In this document: piece after piece, positions 11,882 to 24,160 of the stretch
Layout of the letters: every line of letters begins with the position of its first letter
Numbering within the stretch: the first letter of the stretch is position 1
Origin: Thysanoteuthis rhombus
Taxonomy: Eukaryota > Mollusca > Cephalopoda > Oegopsida > Thysanoteuthidae
NCBI GenBank assembly: GCA_963457665.1
Contig: OY735219.1
Location: forward strand, 39,364,477-39,428,476
Direction of reading: 5' to 3'
Length of the DNA stretch: 64,000 bases
The notes under the pieces: model-generated
Database searches by the model: none
Told to the model about the DNA's origin: nothing
Seen by the model: only the letters and a program-made list of their open reading frames with translations
Position numbers and translations under genes: made by a program

Positions 11882-13224
11882 TAAATGTAAGAGAGAACAT
11901 ACGGAAGGCACACAGACAGGAGTGAGTGTAAAATATGATATTATTTCATTTTTATGTATGTATATTTCCTAACCGGTTTTGATCATTTTGTCATCCCAGA
12001 GAGAGAAATAGTAAATGAAAGTGTTCGTAAAGTTGAATCTAATTTAAAGTAATTTTGTCCCTCTCTTTTCAATAAAAATCTTACATTTCATTTGTCAGTG
12101 AGACTCCATCTGATCGTTCTTTTATCAATCGGGCCTTTCCTATTTTAGGACGCATTTCATACTTTTAGCCTGATAATTTTGATACTCTTCATGGTTACTC
12201 ATTATTGGAACAACTTCAGAAGATGATGTAAATAAACACTGAAATATCTTATATCTTGAACTGCACGAGTAGTGTTCAACTCTCTGCATCTTTTATTCTG
12301 GTATGATAAAGGCCAGTACATTTCTCAAGTGCTAAAATCACTGATGAAGAGAGTTAAATAATAACTTCTATGAGCTTGAGATTGACTTCTGTCTGTGACC
12401 AAAACAGGTAAGTTATCAAGTACAAAACTGCCATATTTCTACATCTTGAGTCAGCTGACTTATATTGACAGTTTTTATGGTATCAATGCCATGAGACACA
12501 GCCTAAGGAGATGAGCTGTCATTCTATTGTAATAAAACACTATATGGCTTGTCATTCGTCATGGACCACTGAAGATTCTTCTTCAGTTCCAGACTTTTTG
12601 TAATTTTTTCTTGTTATCTAGGCTTCTTCCTGATTTTTCAACCAATATTGTATCCATTTACAGCTATTTTAAGTTCATGATAGTGCAGTGGGTAACCAGC
12701 TAGTCAGCTGGGGATTAACCATAGAGCAAAAAAAGCCTGTGCTTGGAGCATCAAAAGAGAAAGGGTACCACATGTTACAAAAATTACTATAAGTTTTTTA
12801 AATTGTTCAATGCAAAATTTAGAATTTAATTTTTCCTATTATGCATAGACTTAATTCAAACATTCAAATGATTCAATTGCCCACACAAATACTATAGTAG
12901 AAATTGGTCATTATGCAAGCAAAGAATTTGTTGGTAAAGATTTGGTTTACTGTAGTAGTATATTTTTGTGGGAAAATGTATTTTTTCTAACATGTTTTTT
13001 TATGTGCTTCAAATGCATATAACCCTAATTTCTTCTGGAATGTTCTATTTTTGAAAATCTTGTCAGTCAAGCAATGGGAGGGCTAAGGTGGAGACACCAT
13101 TTTTGAGCTGTGCTCAGGGCATTATCAGCTTGAATCTGACCCGCACACACATATATATATATGACTGAAGAGATCACATTTTCCCCTGTTCAAGATGAGG
13201 TCTTGTCCCCTATCCCCCAATTAT
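11882..13224. other. unannotated AT-rich DNA
   Basis: No gene or repeat family recognised apart from a short TA run near 13150. Confidence 0.4.
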
Positions 13225-13372
13225 GGACTTCATGATAAAGAGCAAATGTTTAATTGGGTCTGGCCTGTACACGTGATCCATACATTCATACATAGCCGTC
13301 CAGCCAGTCAGGGTCACTAAAAAACTGAAGAAACCTATGTTGACTGTTTTGTTTGGCCAATTTCTAATTAGC
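13225..13372 (-). repeat. Family 1 repeat, copy 6 (partial)
   Basis: Only the left-end portion is present, in reverse orientation: CCATACATTCATACATAGCC, AAACTGAAGAAACCTATG and TTGACTGTTTTG. Confidence 0.65.
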
Positions 13373-13424
13373 CATGTGCTAAAGCTGCTCCTGTCTAACA
13401 AATGTCAGCAAAAAGATTTTTTAT

Positions 13425-13590
13425 TAGTGGCTCTCAACCTTTTTCATTCCCACCTAAAAACATTTGATGTCTCTTTCACAATAAAAAAAAAAACGTTATT
13501 TGACTATCTATCACATGACAAAGTAAAGGACTTATAATTGTATGAATATATAGTTAAGTTCTTGGCTTCTGGCCAAAACTTTGCTTTGAT
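13425..13590. repeat. possible hAT-like terminal fragment
   Basis: AGTGGCTCTCAACCTTTTTC at its start resembles the widespread hAT terminal motif (AGTGGTTCTCAACC). The opposite end and an 8-bp target duplication were not found. It runs into the family 4 repeat. Confidence 0.35.
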
Positions 13591-13708
13591 CAACCTTTTG
13601 AACACTGACCCCCTCATATGTACGACTCCCTTACTCTGATACCCAGGAGCCCAGGTGACCAACACTCAAGTATCACCACTATATATTTAGAGATATGAAT
13701 TGCAAATC

Positions 13709-13759
<51 letters not shown>

Positions 13760-13880
13760 ATATATATTATTTAGACTTAGCTGTGTCATGTCAATGTTCC
13801 TAGGTCAGATAAGAATCAGTGGGTCACAATTCCTGGGTGTATCAATGTTCGTAAATGAAACGCATGTGTCAACACCTGAT
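13591..13880 (+). repeat. Family 4 repeat, copy 1
   Basis: Starts CCTTTTGAACACTGACCCCC, includes TGATACCCAGGAGC and ATCAGTGGGTCA, and ends near CAATGTTCGTAAATGAAACG. A second copy with the same ordered blocks is at 42100-42415. A (TA)n tract at 13713-13765 interrupts it. Confidence 0.6.
13713..13765. repeat. (TA)n microsatellite
   Basis: TA dinucleotide run inside the family 4 copy. Confidence 0.95.
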
Positions 13881-14740
13881 TAAGGTGTTGTTTATTGACT
13901 CAAAATGTGTCTGCTCAAGTTCACATATTTAATTCCACCTTATTATAGATAGCTGAGCATTAGTTCCAATGGAATCTATGGCAAAATTAGTAATTAATTG
14001 TATTATATAAGAATTAGTTGTATTCTATGGTAGATATTTAATCATTTGAGCTTAAATATAACCAAGTTTTGAGTCACAAAATGCTCTTCATTCAGAATCA
14101 CTAATCTATATCCTCCATCAACTGCTGTTCTGTGTTCTAAGCCAACACATGTACACATACTAAAAAATATTAGGTTGCCCCACATTAAATGGATGTTTAC
14201 AAAATGCAAAAATATGCTTGGTGACACCTTTTAGTAGATTTCGAAATCTGATAATTTTGAACAAGAGCTTGAGCAGTTGTCTTTGCATTAGTTTCAACAA
14301 CATTTTTTAAATTCCCATCATAACAACTGACTGATGGTGTCCTTGAAGGTCATTATCAAAATTTGTGGAACTGATGTTGCAATGTTCTTCCTGAGCATGT
14401 TTCCATTCCAAATGTAAAATTGATGTTCTTGAGAAGTTTAATATTATTTCTATCAAGTTTGGACTCATACAAAAAGATTAGTCTGATATCTTTTGAAGAT
14501 AAATCTCTAAAAGTGGGAGATTATCATATTAAAACTGATATGATGAATCATGATTTGAGAATTTTAAAGAAAGTTAATATTATATAATGTGGAACAACCT
14601 AATACTTATAAATCTGTTCATATTTAGAAATACTGTTTTTAATTCCATTACACAAAGGGAAAAGAAAAGATGGTGAGAATAAAGAACTCAAAAATTTGAT
14701 CAAAAGATTTTAAACTGCTTTTGTCTTGATTCCACTGAAC
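13881..14740. other. unannotated AT-rich DNA
   Basis: Nothing recognised. Confidence 0.4.
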
Positions 14741-14741
14741 C

Positions 14742-15070
14742 ATCATCATCATCAGTCTTCTAACATCTACATCAAACAAAGATCTTCCCCAGATTTCACA
14801 AGACCTCTCTATCATGGGCATCACAGAGCCAATACTTTTCAAATTCATGTAGTTTGTCTCTCCATCTTGTATCTCTGCTGGCCTTGGTTACGTGGATGAT
14901 CTCTGGTGATCAGTGTTATGAGTCGTAATGTCTATCAGTTGTCTGCCATTCTTGCAATATGACCAGCCCATTGCCATTTGAGTTTTCTTATGGATTCTAT
15001 GATTTTTCAGATTTCTTTTTTTTCTCTGATATGTCATCTTGTGATTTCTCCACCTGAAGTTGAGCATGTC
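14742..15070 (-). mobile_element. RTE-type LINE 3' end with (TGA)n tail
   Basis: The minus strand ends in a short TGATGATGATG tail at 14742-14752, preceded by the conserved LINE 3' block (CATGATAGAGAGGTCTTGTG, then GGGGAAGATCTTTG). Further upstream is the segment coding the WAGHV-like motif. It is 5' truncated and frameshifted. Confidence 0.7.
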
Positions 15071-15419
15071 CCCAGAACATATTGAATACTAAATTTGCTA
15101 CAAATTTCATCACACATTTTCAGCATTTAAAAATAATTTTAGATAATATGCAAATTGTATGAAAATTTCATAAATTGGTTCTTTAGGTCACATGATACTT
15201 TCACTCATGACCTCAAGATTTTTAGCTCTGTTTCAAAATTTATCACCAAGAAAATATTTAGTGATTAGTATGAAGAGAGAATAGTATCAGAGTTGATAAA
15301 CCCAGGAGTGTTGGAACCATAGAGGCAGAAAGCTGCCCTCATTGCTTTCCTGTGTGTGCTTTATCAAAAAAAAAAAGGAAAATGTAAGACGTATTGAATC
15401 AAATACTTATATATGTATC

Positions 15420-16290
15420 TTCTTTGAAAGTTCAATTTTGTGGCACTCTGTCGGGAGATGATCTTTCGAAACCTAGACTGGGAAAATAAAGGAATCAGAA
15501 TAGACTGCAAATACCTAAGCAACCTCAGATTTGTTGATGATCATGTCTTTTTTGCTGAGAACCTTCATGATCACCAAAAAATTCTTGAAAAAACTGAATG
15601 AAGAAAGCTAGAAAATTTGTGTCCATGTGAAATTCAGTCAAACAAATGTAATATACAACAAACATATTGACGATAAGGACACAACATTCAAAATCAGAAA
15701 TGTAGAAATGAAGAAAGAAGACCATTACATCTACCTCAGACAATGAATCTCCATTAAAACCTCAAAAGAAGACGACATCAAGGGAAGAATCATACTAGAA
15801 TGGCAAGAGCTTGGCAGAGTAAATTCAAACCTCCAAGACAAGAAAAATCCCTTCAGTCTTAAAAAGAAGGGTATATACCCAATACATTTTCTTCATAGTC
15901 ACCCATGGAGCTGAAACAGAGAACCCAATCAAAAGATTGACCTTCAAACTGAGAACTATGCAACATGTACAAAAGAGAATCATGCTCAATCTCACACATA
16001 GAGATCATAGGACAGCACAGTATAATAAGGGAAAAACAGAAGTTAGTGATATCACAGAATCCATTGGGAAACTCAAATGTCAATGGGCTGGTCAAGTGGC
16101 AAGAATTGTAAACAACCAATGGACATCACGACTAACAATGTCGATCCCCCACAGAAAATAAGATAGCATAATGAACTGGCTACTTTATATAGTACTGGCT
16201 CCATGATGCCCATGATAGAAGCAAATTTTGAGGAAGGTCTATGTCTTATGACGGATGCTAAAAGGCTGATGATGATGTTGATGATTCTAG
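15420..16290 (+). mobile_element. RTE-type LINE 3' portion, with reverse-transcriptase remnant
   Basis: Frameshifted translation gives MIFRNLDWENKGIRID, then LRFVDDHVFFAENLHD (the catalytic YADD block, here FVDD). It continues through the thumb region, LRTMQHVQKRIMLNLTHRD, WAGQVARIVNN and a short TGATGATG tail near 16270. About 850 bp of the RT C-terminal half is present. The altered YADD block, stops and missing upstream domains make it non-functional. Confidence 0.75.
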
Positions 16291-16387
16291 TTTCGTGGTT
16301 TAGACTTTTGTGGCCTTCAGTTCAAGATCTTCTAATGGCAACAAAACATAGCAATAATTTCCCATTTTCAATTTCAAACATTATTAT

Positions 16388-16468
<81 letters not shown>
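16388..16468. repeat. (CA)n(TA)n microsatellite
   Basis: Compound dinucleotide run. Confidence 0.95.
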
Positions 16469-16473
<5 letters not shown>

Positions 16474-17600
16474 CCTTGCGATCTCACAATGAAAATATAT
16501 GTCATAAAATACGCTTTCCGGATTGCTGCTCCGCCTCAAATTGCTTCTGGCACCTCAGGATGAACTAATGTGTTTTTATGCATATTTTATGTATGTATCA
16601 ATAAATTGTCTCATCTGTGGCGAATGTTAGTATACTGGCAGGTATATCTGACATTGCCTGGGAAAAAACTTAAAATATAACAAAACAAGAAAGCAAATGA
16701 TATTATATTGAGATTTCATAAAATTGAACAAGGAGTAGGGGACAGACACAAAAACCTTAAAATATCCATGTGTTCATTTTTAGTCTTAGTATTTTGTATT
16801 TTGAAGTGGACCATTAGATTTGAATAATGGCCATGTTTTATCATTGTGTTTGAGTTGGGGTCAGGTTTAATGGTAGGGTTAGGGTTACCACTGAAAGAAA
16901 ACATCTTTTACTGTCAGGTTAGCATCAGATTCCTTGAAGAAATACCGCTAAGCTAGCATAAGCACTGAAATATGCATCCGTGGTCTCCTACAACAAACAG
17001 AAAGTGAGATCTTAGAAACCCCTCTAATACCTTTAAAAACATTTTTTTTCCAAAAACTGACAAATTTCTGGAGGTTTGAACGTCTGATAGATCTAAAGTG
17101 CATAAAATCAAAAAAAAAAAAAAGATGGCAATTCTCTCAATCTGAGTTTTATACTTGGCCATTGGCATTTTGATTTTTTTTAGATAAATAAATATTTAAG
17201 TAGAAGTTTACTTATAAGGATGGAAAAATTGGTCTTGACCTTAAATTGATGCATAGAGGTCTTTCAGGTCAATGCCACCTATCCTATGTTAATCCTTAGA
17301 TTTAGTTACCTGCATGGACAAATTTAAAGCCCCTAGGAGGCAGCCATTTAGGAGTCCATAAGATGCTCATATGTAAGCAAGCAGACATATGAACAAACAT
17401 TTGCCATCTGAGTAGAAATAGATATTGAGGATTAGATAGATGGAAAGATACCATCAGCCAGATGGAGAAGCCAGAACCACAGGAACTCTACATAACTTTT
17501 GTTTCTGTTATTTTGGCTCCTTCATCCAATTTGCATTGATCGATTCATGATAGAGAGATTATAAACAGATTTCATATCTCCATTATGGTTGGGAAACCAT
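16469..17600. other. unannotated AT-rich DNA
   Basis: No gene or clear repeat recognised. Confidence 0.4.
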
Positions 17601-17601
17601 T

Positions 17602-18060
17602 GTTAGAAACTGTTGCCAAAACTGTCAACATTGGTCTCTTCAGTTTTTCAATTGGTCTGGCTGGCTGGCTGGCTGACATGTACACACCTACAGGCTGCAT
17701 CGATGGAGCTAGAAGGCTAAAAACTTAAACATTCACTCCTTATTGTGTCTCAAAAAAACATCTCTTTTTTTTCAAAATTCCTCCCTTAAAGAGGTTTTTA
17801 GTGGTGGAGATTCAATTTACAAAGTGAATTCATGTTCAATTGATTGCTTAGTTTGTGTCCAGCAGCATTCACACTTATTTTTTGAAAATTCTGACTTTTT
17901 TAAAGATCACTACCCAACAAAATGTGAGCAAAATATCCTATTCGTCAATCTCTCCTTTTTCTATTTTTTTAATTGATCACCCCTAACATGGCATGCTGCC
18001 GACAAACGTTAGTTATGAGATGGCTTCTATTGAGTGACTTACCAGACCAGTTTTCTTGAT
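17602..18060 (+). repeat. Family 1 repeat, copy 7
   Basis: Full length: TTAGAAACTGTTGCCAAAAC start, a triple GGCT block, GTGTCCAGCAGCATTCACAC, GATCACTACCCAACAAAATG and an end near TATTGAGTGACTTACCAGAC. Confidence 0.85.
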
Positions 18061-18164
18061 ATTTATGTTTAGTTAGACTCAATTTTGTTTTTAATCCCCT
18101 TGATCTTATGAAAGAATCTTTTTGAAGAGAGAAGCATTTGTACCTATCAGCTGGCTTTTAACTA

Positions 18165-18281
18165 ATCACCCCTAACCACAACAGACCAGTTTAAACACTG
18201 TTGCTCGGTTTAGGTTATTCTTGTGTTCTGACATTTATATTTATATATGTATGTACGTATCTATCTATCTATCTGTCTATC
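18165..18281 (-). repeat. Family 3 repeat fragment plus (TATC)n run
   Basis: CAGTTTAAACACTGTTGC with GGTTTAGGTTATTC is the signature of family 3 (see 26205-26375, 36455-36660 and 57620-57935). A short GTAT/TATC run follows at 18250-18281. Confidence 0.6.
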
Positions 18282-18359
18282 TGGAATTCCCCCAGTAATT
18301 ACCATTACCATTCATAGAAGAAACTTTCCAAATATGATGTCGATAAACAGAATTTTCCA

Positions 18360-18644
18360 GTGGTAGCTATGTTACCACAAAGGATTCAGGTAGTGTTGAA
18401 TACTTTCTCTTTTGCCTTATTATTGAAGGTTGGTAGAATTCTTTGGCACGTTTGACAATCCTGTCTCTGTCTGTTGTTAGGTTTCCATTTTCCTCGAGTA
18501 TGCTAGTTATTTGCCTTCATCCTGAGTTGAAGCCTTTGTTTATTGCTTTGAAGCCCCGACCTTTTTCAAGAGTCGATTCGATGACTGCCGTCGTGTATCT
18601 CCTTCTGTCTGAACGAACGCTCTCTTGGTGTAGTGTTTGGGTAG
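18360..18644 (-). mobile_element. RTE-type LINE fragment, endonuclease-RT linker
   Basis: Minus-strand translation gives TTAVIESTLEKGRGFKAINK and later ILEENGNL followed by TDRDRIVKRAKEFYQ. These match, block for block, the plus-strand LINE at 56160-56340 (VETTLEKRRGFRAINKALS, KENRDITDRDR). It is a fragment between the endonuclease and RT domains; both flanking domains are absent. Confidence 0.7.
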
Positions 18645-18941
18645 TCACCCTTGGAGCACATCACCCCCACCCAAAGCAAGTGATGTGGCTGGGCCTTTTA
18701 GTACCAAGGTCCCAGCGGGCACGGCCGATATAATTTTTGGTGTGCAAACCATAGGAAGTGATGGGCCATGCCCTGCCACGCTGGAGCATGACGGGCTAGC
18801 AATGGGTCTGTTGGATTGTCCACTGCTGATGTGGGTCAGTGGCCTAAGAGCTCCACTGGCTCTTGATACCCATCCAAACTGTTCTTGTAAGTTAAGAATG
18901 GATGTTCGGAGCGCTGGAAAAAAAAAAGAAGTTTTTCCCAA
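18645..18941 (-). other. GC-rich open block, probably LINE 5' region
   Basis: This ~300-bp block is clearly more GC-rich than its surroundings and is open on both strands. The minus-strand frame runs 98 codons and includes QEQFGWVSRASGALRPLTH and ISAVPAGTLVLKGPATSL, ending GGGDVLQG-stop. On the same strand it is followed directly by the LINE linker, so I infer it is a LINE 5' leader joined by a deletion that removed the endonuclease. The alternative is an unrelated exon: TTCTTTTTTTTTCCAG on the minus strand before the block resembles a 3' splice site. Confidence 0.4.
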
Positions 18942-20460
18942 CGCAATTCAATCTTATTTTTTGAAAAAATTGGATGCAAATTCCATGGATAAAGATCTCT
19001 TTCTCTCTCTCTCCTACCTGATGGGGTCAGTGAGGCAGCACTGGAGCATACCTCTCCCTTATATATAAAGTTTTTGACTTAGGTAAAGTCCATAGACATT
19101 GGAATTTGAAAACAGAATTGCACTCATCTAAATTTGCAGCAGCATAGTTGTCCTGGGGACTTCATTTTAGCAGATGAAAAAGTTTGAATTTTTCACCTTT
19201 CATTGCTAAATGTTTCATGTCTGTCTTCCAGCAAGAATTTACTACTTAGATTAGATGGAAGACCGACTCTAGTAACCCCTAATTACCATGCGGTATGAAA
19301 ATACATGACCGTTTCCTTTCTTTTTACTAGAGATCAATTCTAACCAAACTTATATCATGGAAAAACTTCAGTATTCCTGTAATACCAATCTAGAAACCTT
19401 ACGAAAGTTTTATGAAGACAAACCTATACCACATATTTTGCTGCTTATAGACAAAACAAGAAACAAACATTTTCATTCACTAAAGAAAACCCAGATCAAA
19501 GTAGCACAGTCAGGTGTGAAGTGATGAAGGGTCATTCAGTGATGCTACTGGTCAGACCCTTGTTGCAGGGGGATCAAGTAAGGAGTGGTTCAGACACTTA
19601 TTTCATTTGATTGATCCGTATACCTGGGTGTTGTGACATATGAGACTATCCCTGATGACTGCGTATTGTAGAATGTTGTTTCGTATATACAACAGATGTA
19701 CATCAAGTCAAGCAAAGAAACTCTTGTGGTATTATTTATAAAGAAATGATATCCTATTTTAAGTATAATGAAGACAATGTTAAATTTGAATACCTGAAAC
19801 CTAGATGATGTCTATTCTTTTTTTGAGCAATCATCTCCAATTGTGGAAATTGGGGAAACAGTGTATATCTACTTCTCAATTTCCAGGTTTTTTGCATATC
19901 TAAAAATGTGCCTCAAAATTGACCATGTTTTAAAGAAAAATCACCAATAATGGGCTTGTGCTCCAAAAACCCAAGCTGCATGCTTCCACTGGTTTTGCTT
20001 GTCCCTGATGGACCACTATGAATCCCAAGCATAAATCCTAGATGTAGACTTACTGTATACCTATTTCCTAAAACCCATTTCCATTACTGCATTAAATAAC
20101 TGCAGACAGGAACCATCATTATTATCATTTTAGTCCAATTGCTAAAAAAGTTCCTTCTCTTCAATAAAAACTGATATCCAGTCTAATCAAGCTTTGAAAG
20201 AAGGGAAAAAAAATTGTAATATACACCATTGTCAATTTAAACTAATTACTGGGAATATATCTGGAGTCATGTTTTTTCCCCCGGGTTGAGGTAGACTCAA
20301 GACAGCAAAAATACAGTAAACTGAATCAGAGAATTAAAAAATAAGATCGTGCATATTTTTTTCTTCTTTTTCAAATATCCATTTTGAGTTCAAAAATGTA
20401 TTATGGTAATGAAGTTTGAGACAAACTCATTGTTGAGTATCATATACTGTAAAATTGAAT
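18942..20460. other. unannotated AT-rich DNA
   Basis: No gene or repeat family recognised. Confidence 0.4.
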
Positions 20461-20464
20461 CATT

Positions 20465-21170
20465 ATAGACCTTCCTCAAGATTCACCAGATCTCTCTATC
20501 ATGGACATCATGGAGACAATACTTTCTGAACTTGCCTAGTGTGTCATGCTCTCTCATATTTTGCTGGCTACATGTTTGCATATGGTTAATGGGTATCTAC
20601 ATTGTGAGTCGTTATGTCCAGCAGTTGACTGCCATTCTTGCAACATGACCAGCCCATTGCCATTTGATTTTTTCAATGGTTTCTATGATATCACTGACTC
20701 TTGTATTTTCTCTAATATACTGTGCTGTCTTATGATCTCTCCAGGTGAGGCTGAGTATGATTCTTTTTGGTGTATGTTGCATGGTTCTCAGTTTGGGGAT
20801 CAATATTTTACTAGGGTTTCATATTCCAGCTCCATAGGTGACTATTGGAGGGAATGCATTGGTTATATACTCTTCTTTTTAGCACTAATGGGATTTTCTT
20901 GTTCTTAAAGGCTGAGCTGGCTCTGCTGAAAGCTTAACAACCCAAAGTGATTTTTCGCTTGATTTCTTCTTTTGAGGATTTAATGGAGATTCATTGTTCT
21001 AGGTAGATGTAGTGGTTTACTCTCTCCAATTCTGCATTTTTGATTTTGATCTTTTTGTTCTTGTTTTGCTTTCTAAATTCAATTTGTCTCACATTATTTG
21101 GAGATCAAGAAAGACAATGTCGTCAGCTGAATCCTCAGAAGACCATAAGAATAGATTATGAGGTTCTAGA
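20465..21170 (-). mobile_element. RTE-type LINE 3' portion
   Basis: The minus strand encodes a decayed RT palm remnant near 21110-21130, the thumb, then LRTMQHTPKRIILSLTWRD, KTAQYIRENTRVSD, and WQWAGHVARM. The 3' block CCATGATAGAGAGATCTGG follows. The plus-strand frame 20546-20908 is its shadow. It is joined head-to-tail with another LINE fragment upstream. Confidence 0.7.
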
Positions 21171-21174
21171 AGAG

Positions 21175-21545
21175 GTTGAGAAATATTCTGTGTCAGGCCT
21201 TTTCCTACTGCATTTACTGTTCCATGGGCACCAATCAGTTAGCCTTTTGCTCTGTCAGTTTTTATCTCTTCTTGTTAAGTATCCAACCCAGTCCCATTTT
21301 TGTTGCTTAATTATTAGTATGATATCCTTCATTTGGTTCCTCTTTCTGATCTATGTTGATCTTTTTCTTAGGATTATTCCTAGCATTACTCTTTCCATGG
21401 CTCTGCATATGATTCCAAGTTGGTTGTCAGTCGGTGATTTCCAGTTTTTGCAGCCATAAGTCTTAGTTGGTATAATGCATTGATTGTATATTTTACGCTT
21501 CAAGCACGTTGATACTAGTAAAAATATAAAGCATATTAGCAAAAG
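21175..21545 (-). mobile_element. LINE 3' fragment, second RTE-like subfamily
   Basis: Minus-strand translation gives YGCKNWKSPTDNQLGIICRA and MERVMLGIILRKRST, then KRLTDWCPWNSKCSRKRPD. This is the same subfamily as 11090-11475. It ends where the first-subfamily LINE at 20465-21170 begins, so one element probably inserted into or beside the other. Confidence 0.6.
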
Positions 21546-21849
21546 TCAAAATCATGTGAAGTTATATATTTCAAGTTTTATAATAAATTTATAAGTTTTA
21601 GACTTGAAATTAGATTAGAATACTCATAGATGATGGAATTTGCAAAACTTAAAATGTATTATCAAACAGGATTTTACTTAAAATGTTGTTACTCTAATGA
21701 CTAGTTTTAAATGAATTGAGTCTGGGATTTTTAATATTTATCATCTTTCTTCAATATTCAAAATCTTATTATTTTCTAATTGATCTAAAATTGCTTTGAA
21801 TTAATTTGTAAAGCTTATAATAAATTATTTGGTATTTTTTCTAGTATTA

Positions 21850-22258
21850 GTCACTCAAAAGAAACTATCTTTTGGTAGCATACTGTGCTGGGGAGTTTGA
21901 GGATGATCAATCAAAAAATTGGAAAAAAGAGTGATCAAGGAAGTTACTTCTCTTGCCTTTTGTTAGATCACTAAGACGTCTGAATTTTCAAAAAATCTAC
22001 CTGAAAGCAGTTGTGCACAAACTAACATAAACTTACATTGGATATTGAACCCAGTACTAAAAACCTACATACAAAAGTTTTTAGTAGATATAAAGAGGAG
22101 TAAATGTTTAAATTTTCAGCCCTTCAGCTCCGTTGGTGTGACCTGTACATGTATTATATACATGTATATACTCATAGCCAACCAACCAGCCAGTCAGCCA
22201 GCCAGTTTAACTTGAAAACTGAAAGAACCTATGTTGACAGTTTTGGTTGATGGTTTCT
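21850..22258 (-). repeat. Family 1 repeat, copy 8
   Basis: Full length, reverse: GTCACTCAAAAGAAAC, CTTTTGGTAGCATACTG, GATCAATCAAAAAATTGG, a CCAACCAACCAGCCAGTCAG block and TTGGTTGATGGTTTCTAA. Confidence 0.85.
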
Positions 22259-22259
22259 A

Positions 22260-23115
22260 AAATCTTAAAATACCAAATTCTTCAATGGGTTTTAACAAGC
22301 AAATAACTTGAGTACATATTGAATCCAGTTATAGAGATTTATTTATAATCAAATTTTGTCTGAAACTACTCAATCCATGATTTAATGAAGATTGGTAACT
22401 CTGTAGTGCATTCAATTTGATGGTTAGTTTTTTAGTACTTCCAATTTCCCCATCTTTACTCAAAGTATTTCCCATAGAATAATAACTCACAATGGTATTT
22501 TTATATAGATTTTTATTTGCGTTTTTTAGAAACCGGCATCATCCGTCCCAAAATCTACCACTGACTTACATAGTTACAGGACTCAATCTCGGTCTCAATC
22601 CAATGATGCCTTTTATCTCAGTGCATTTATCTCTGTATTATTGATGTTTTATTAATCTATATGATCTTCACTTATGACTTCTATGTGGCTCAACATCTGG
22701 TTTGAAGTCCAAGAGAAATGTGCCTAGTGCTCAATGAAGCCAAACACACTGCCTTTTTCTTGCTGAAAAATAAAGAAAAACATTGTTTTCCAGTAAAAAC
22801 AAATATGTGAATTTGTTTCAGTGAAGTAAAACACAATTATATACGCAAATTTTATCAACTATCTTTTTGAGGCAGACTTTATTAAGGTGATAATAAAATC
22901 ATATATATGCAAATTGAGTACATTGCCAATATTACAATAAATATTATCATCATAATTATGATCTACACATTGGCTTAATTCGGATAATTTAAACCTCAAA
23001 TTAGACACCCATTAAAATTTCATGTTGAAAGAATGAACAGGACTGGCTGCTTCAGGGTCAAACTTCACCCTAAATGCAACTAGTCAAGCCACTGAACCAA
23101 ACTTTCAAAAACAAA
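22260..23115. other. unannotated AT-rich DNA
   Basis: Nothing recognised. Confidence 0.4.
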
Positions 23116-23119
23116 AAAA

Positions 23120-23195
23120 TGTTTTTCCCACTTGTTGAGGGAAGTATGCGCGCACAATTTTAGGTTTCTATTATGGACAGATAGGGCTGAGAAGA
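23120..23195 (+). repeat. Family 3 repeat fragment
   Basis: CTTGTTGAGGGAAGTATGCG and TTTCTATTATGGACAGATAG match the left part of family 3. The same blocks recur at 26205-26290, 55470-55570 and 57620-57715. Confidence 0.5.
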
Positions 23196-23299
23196 GCAGA
23201 GAAGAATGAAAGAGAAAAATAATTATGGTAAAAATAAAAAAGAAAGAAAAAGTAATAAATTCTAATTAAAAGAATCTGTCTTTGAGGGAAACCTGATAA

Positions 23300-23520
23300 T
23301 TTAAGCTAGTGTGTATGCTTCTACTTTTTCTTTCTCTCTTTATTTCTCTCTTTCTCTCTGTTTCTCTCTCTCTCTCTTTCTTTCTTTCTGTCTTTCTTTG
23401 TTTCCCTTTTTCTTCCTTCTGTCGATTGATGACATTGGAATAATAGTTGTCTCTCTCTTTTTCCCTCCTCTCTCTATCCATCATTTCAGACTTTTTTCTT
23501 TTTAGTCTGAACTAAGAAAT
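23300..23520 (-). repeat. (GAAA)n-bearing repeat, second copy
   Basis: On the minus strand a leader with CCAATGTCATCAATCGACAG runs into a GAAA/GAAAGA purine tract. This has the same arrangement as 6480-6710. The Ser/Phe/Leu- and Arg/Glu-rich frames are artefacts. Confidence 0.55.
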
Positions 23521-23625
23521 AAGATTTCTAACCAGAAATTTTTCTAAAAAAATCATACATGCCTATCTCCACAATTTCAGCTGCATCATCCAGAGTACCA
23601 GAGTTACAATTTTACAAGCTACATC

Positions 23626-24000
23626 CTTGAAAAACTGATAAAATTTTTTACAACTGTATCCATATGTATATATCTCTTGGAGGGATTCATTACACAATCG
23701 AAAGAAATAGGACTGTGTACATGTAATTTTCTTGAAAAATGATACATACATATTTTCATGATTTTTGTTGTAACTTCTGAGATTCAGGATATACATACAG
23801 TCTTGAAACAGAAACTCTTGAAAAGCTGATGAAATTTTCTAACAATGTATATTTCCAATATATATATACTTCCATCGAGAATTAATCTAACAATTTAAAG
23901 AAATGGGGTTGTCTACTTCAAATTTCCCTAAGGAATGCTACACACCAAGCTTCATGATTTTTTTGCTATAACTTTTAATGCCCAACAGATACAAATAATA
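23626..24000. repeat. Diverged 191-bp tandem duplication
   Basis: Two units start at CTTGAAAAACTGAT (23626) and CTTGAAAAGCTGAT (23817). They share ordered blocks through TTCATGATTTTTGTTGTAAC and TTCATGATTTTTTTGCTATA. Divergence is substantial, so the duplication is old. Confidence 0.6.
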
Positions 24001-24160
24001 TGAATTAAGAATTACTTCTATGGTGAAATCAAGTGTATTTTTGAATTCCTCATCTCTGGAAAAACCCTGATTTAGCCCTTTAAAATACTAAGATAGATCA
24101 ATTGCAAGACGACATGAAATTCTAGATTTTTTTGGTGGAAGTGGTACTTACGTTCAGTTA

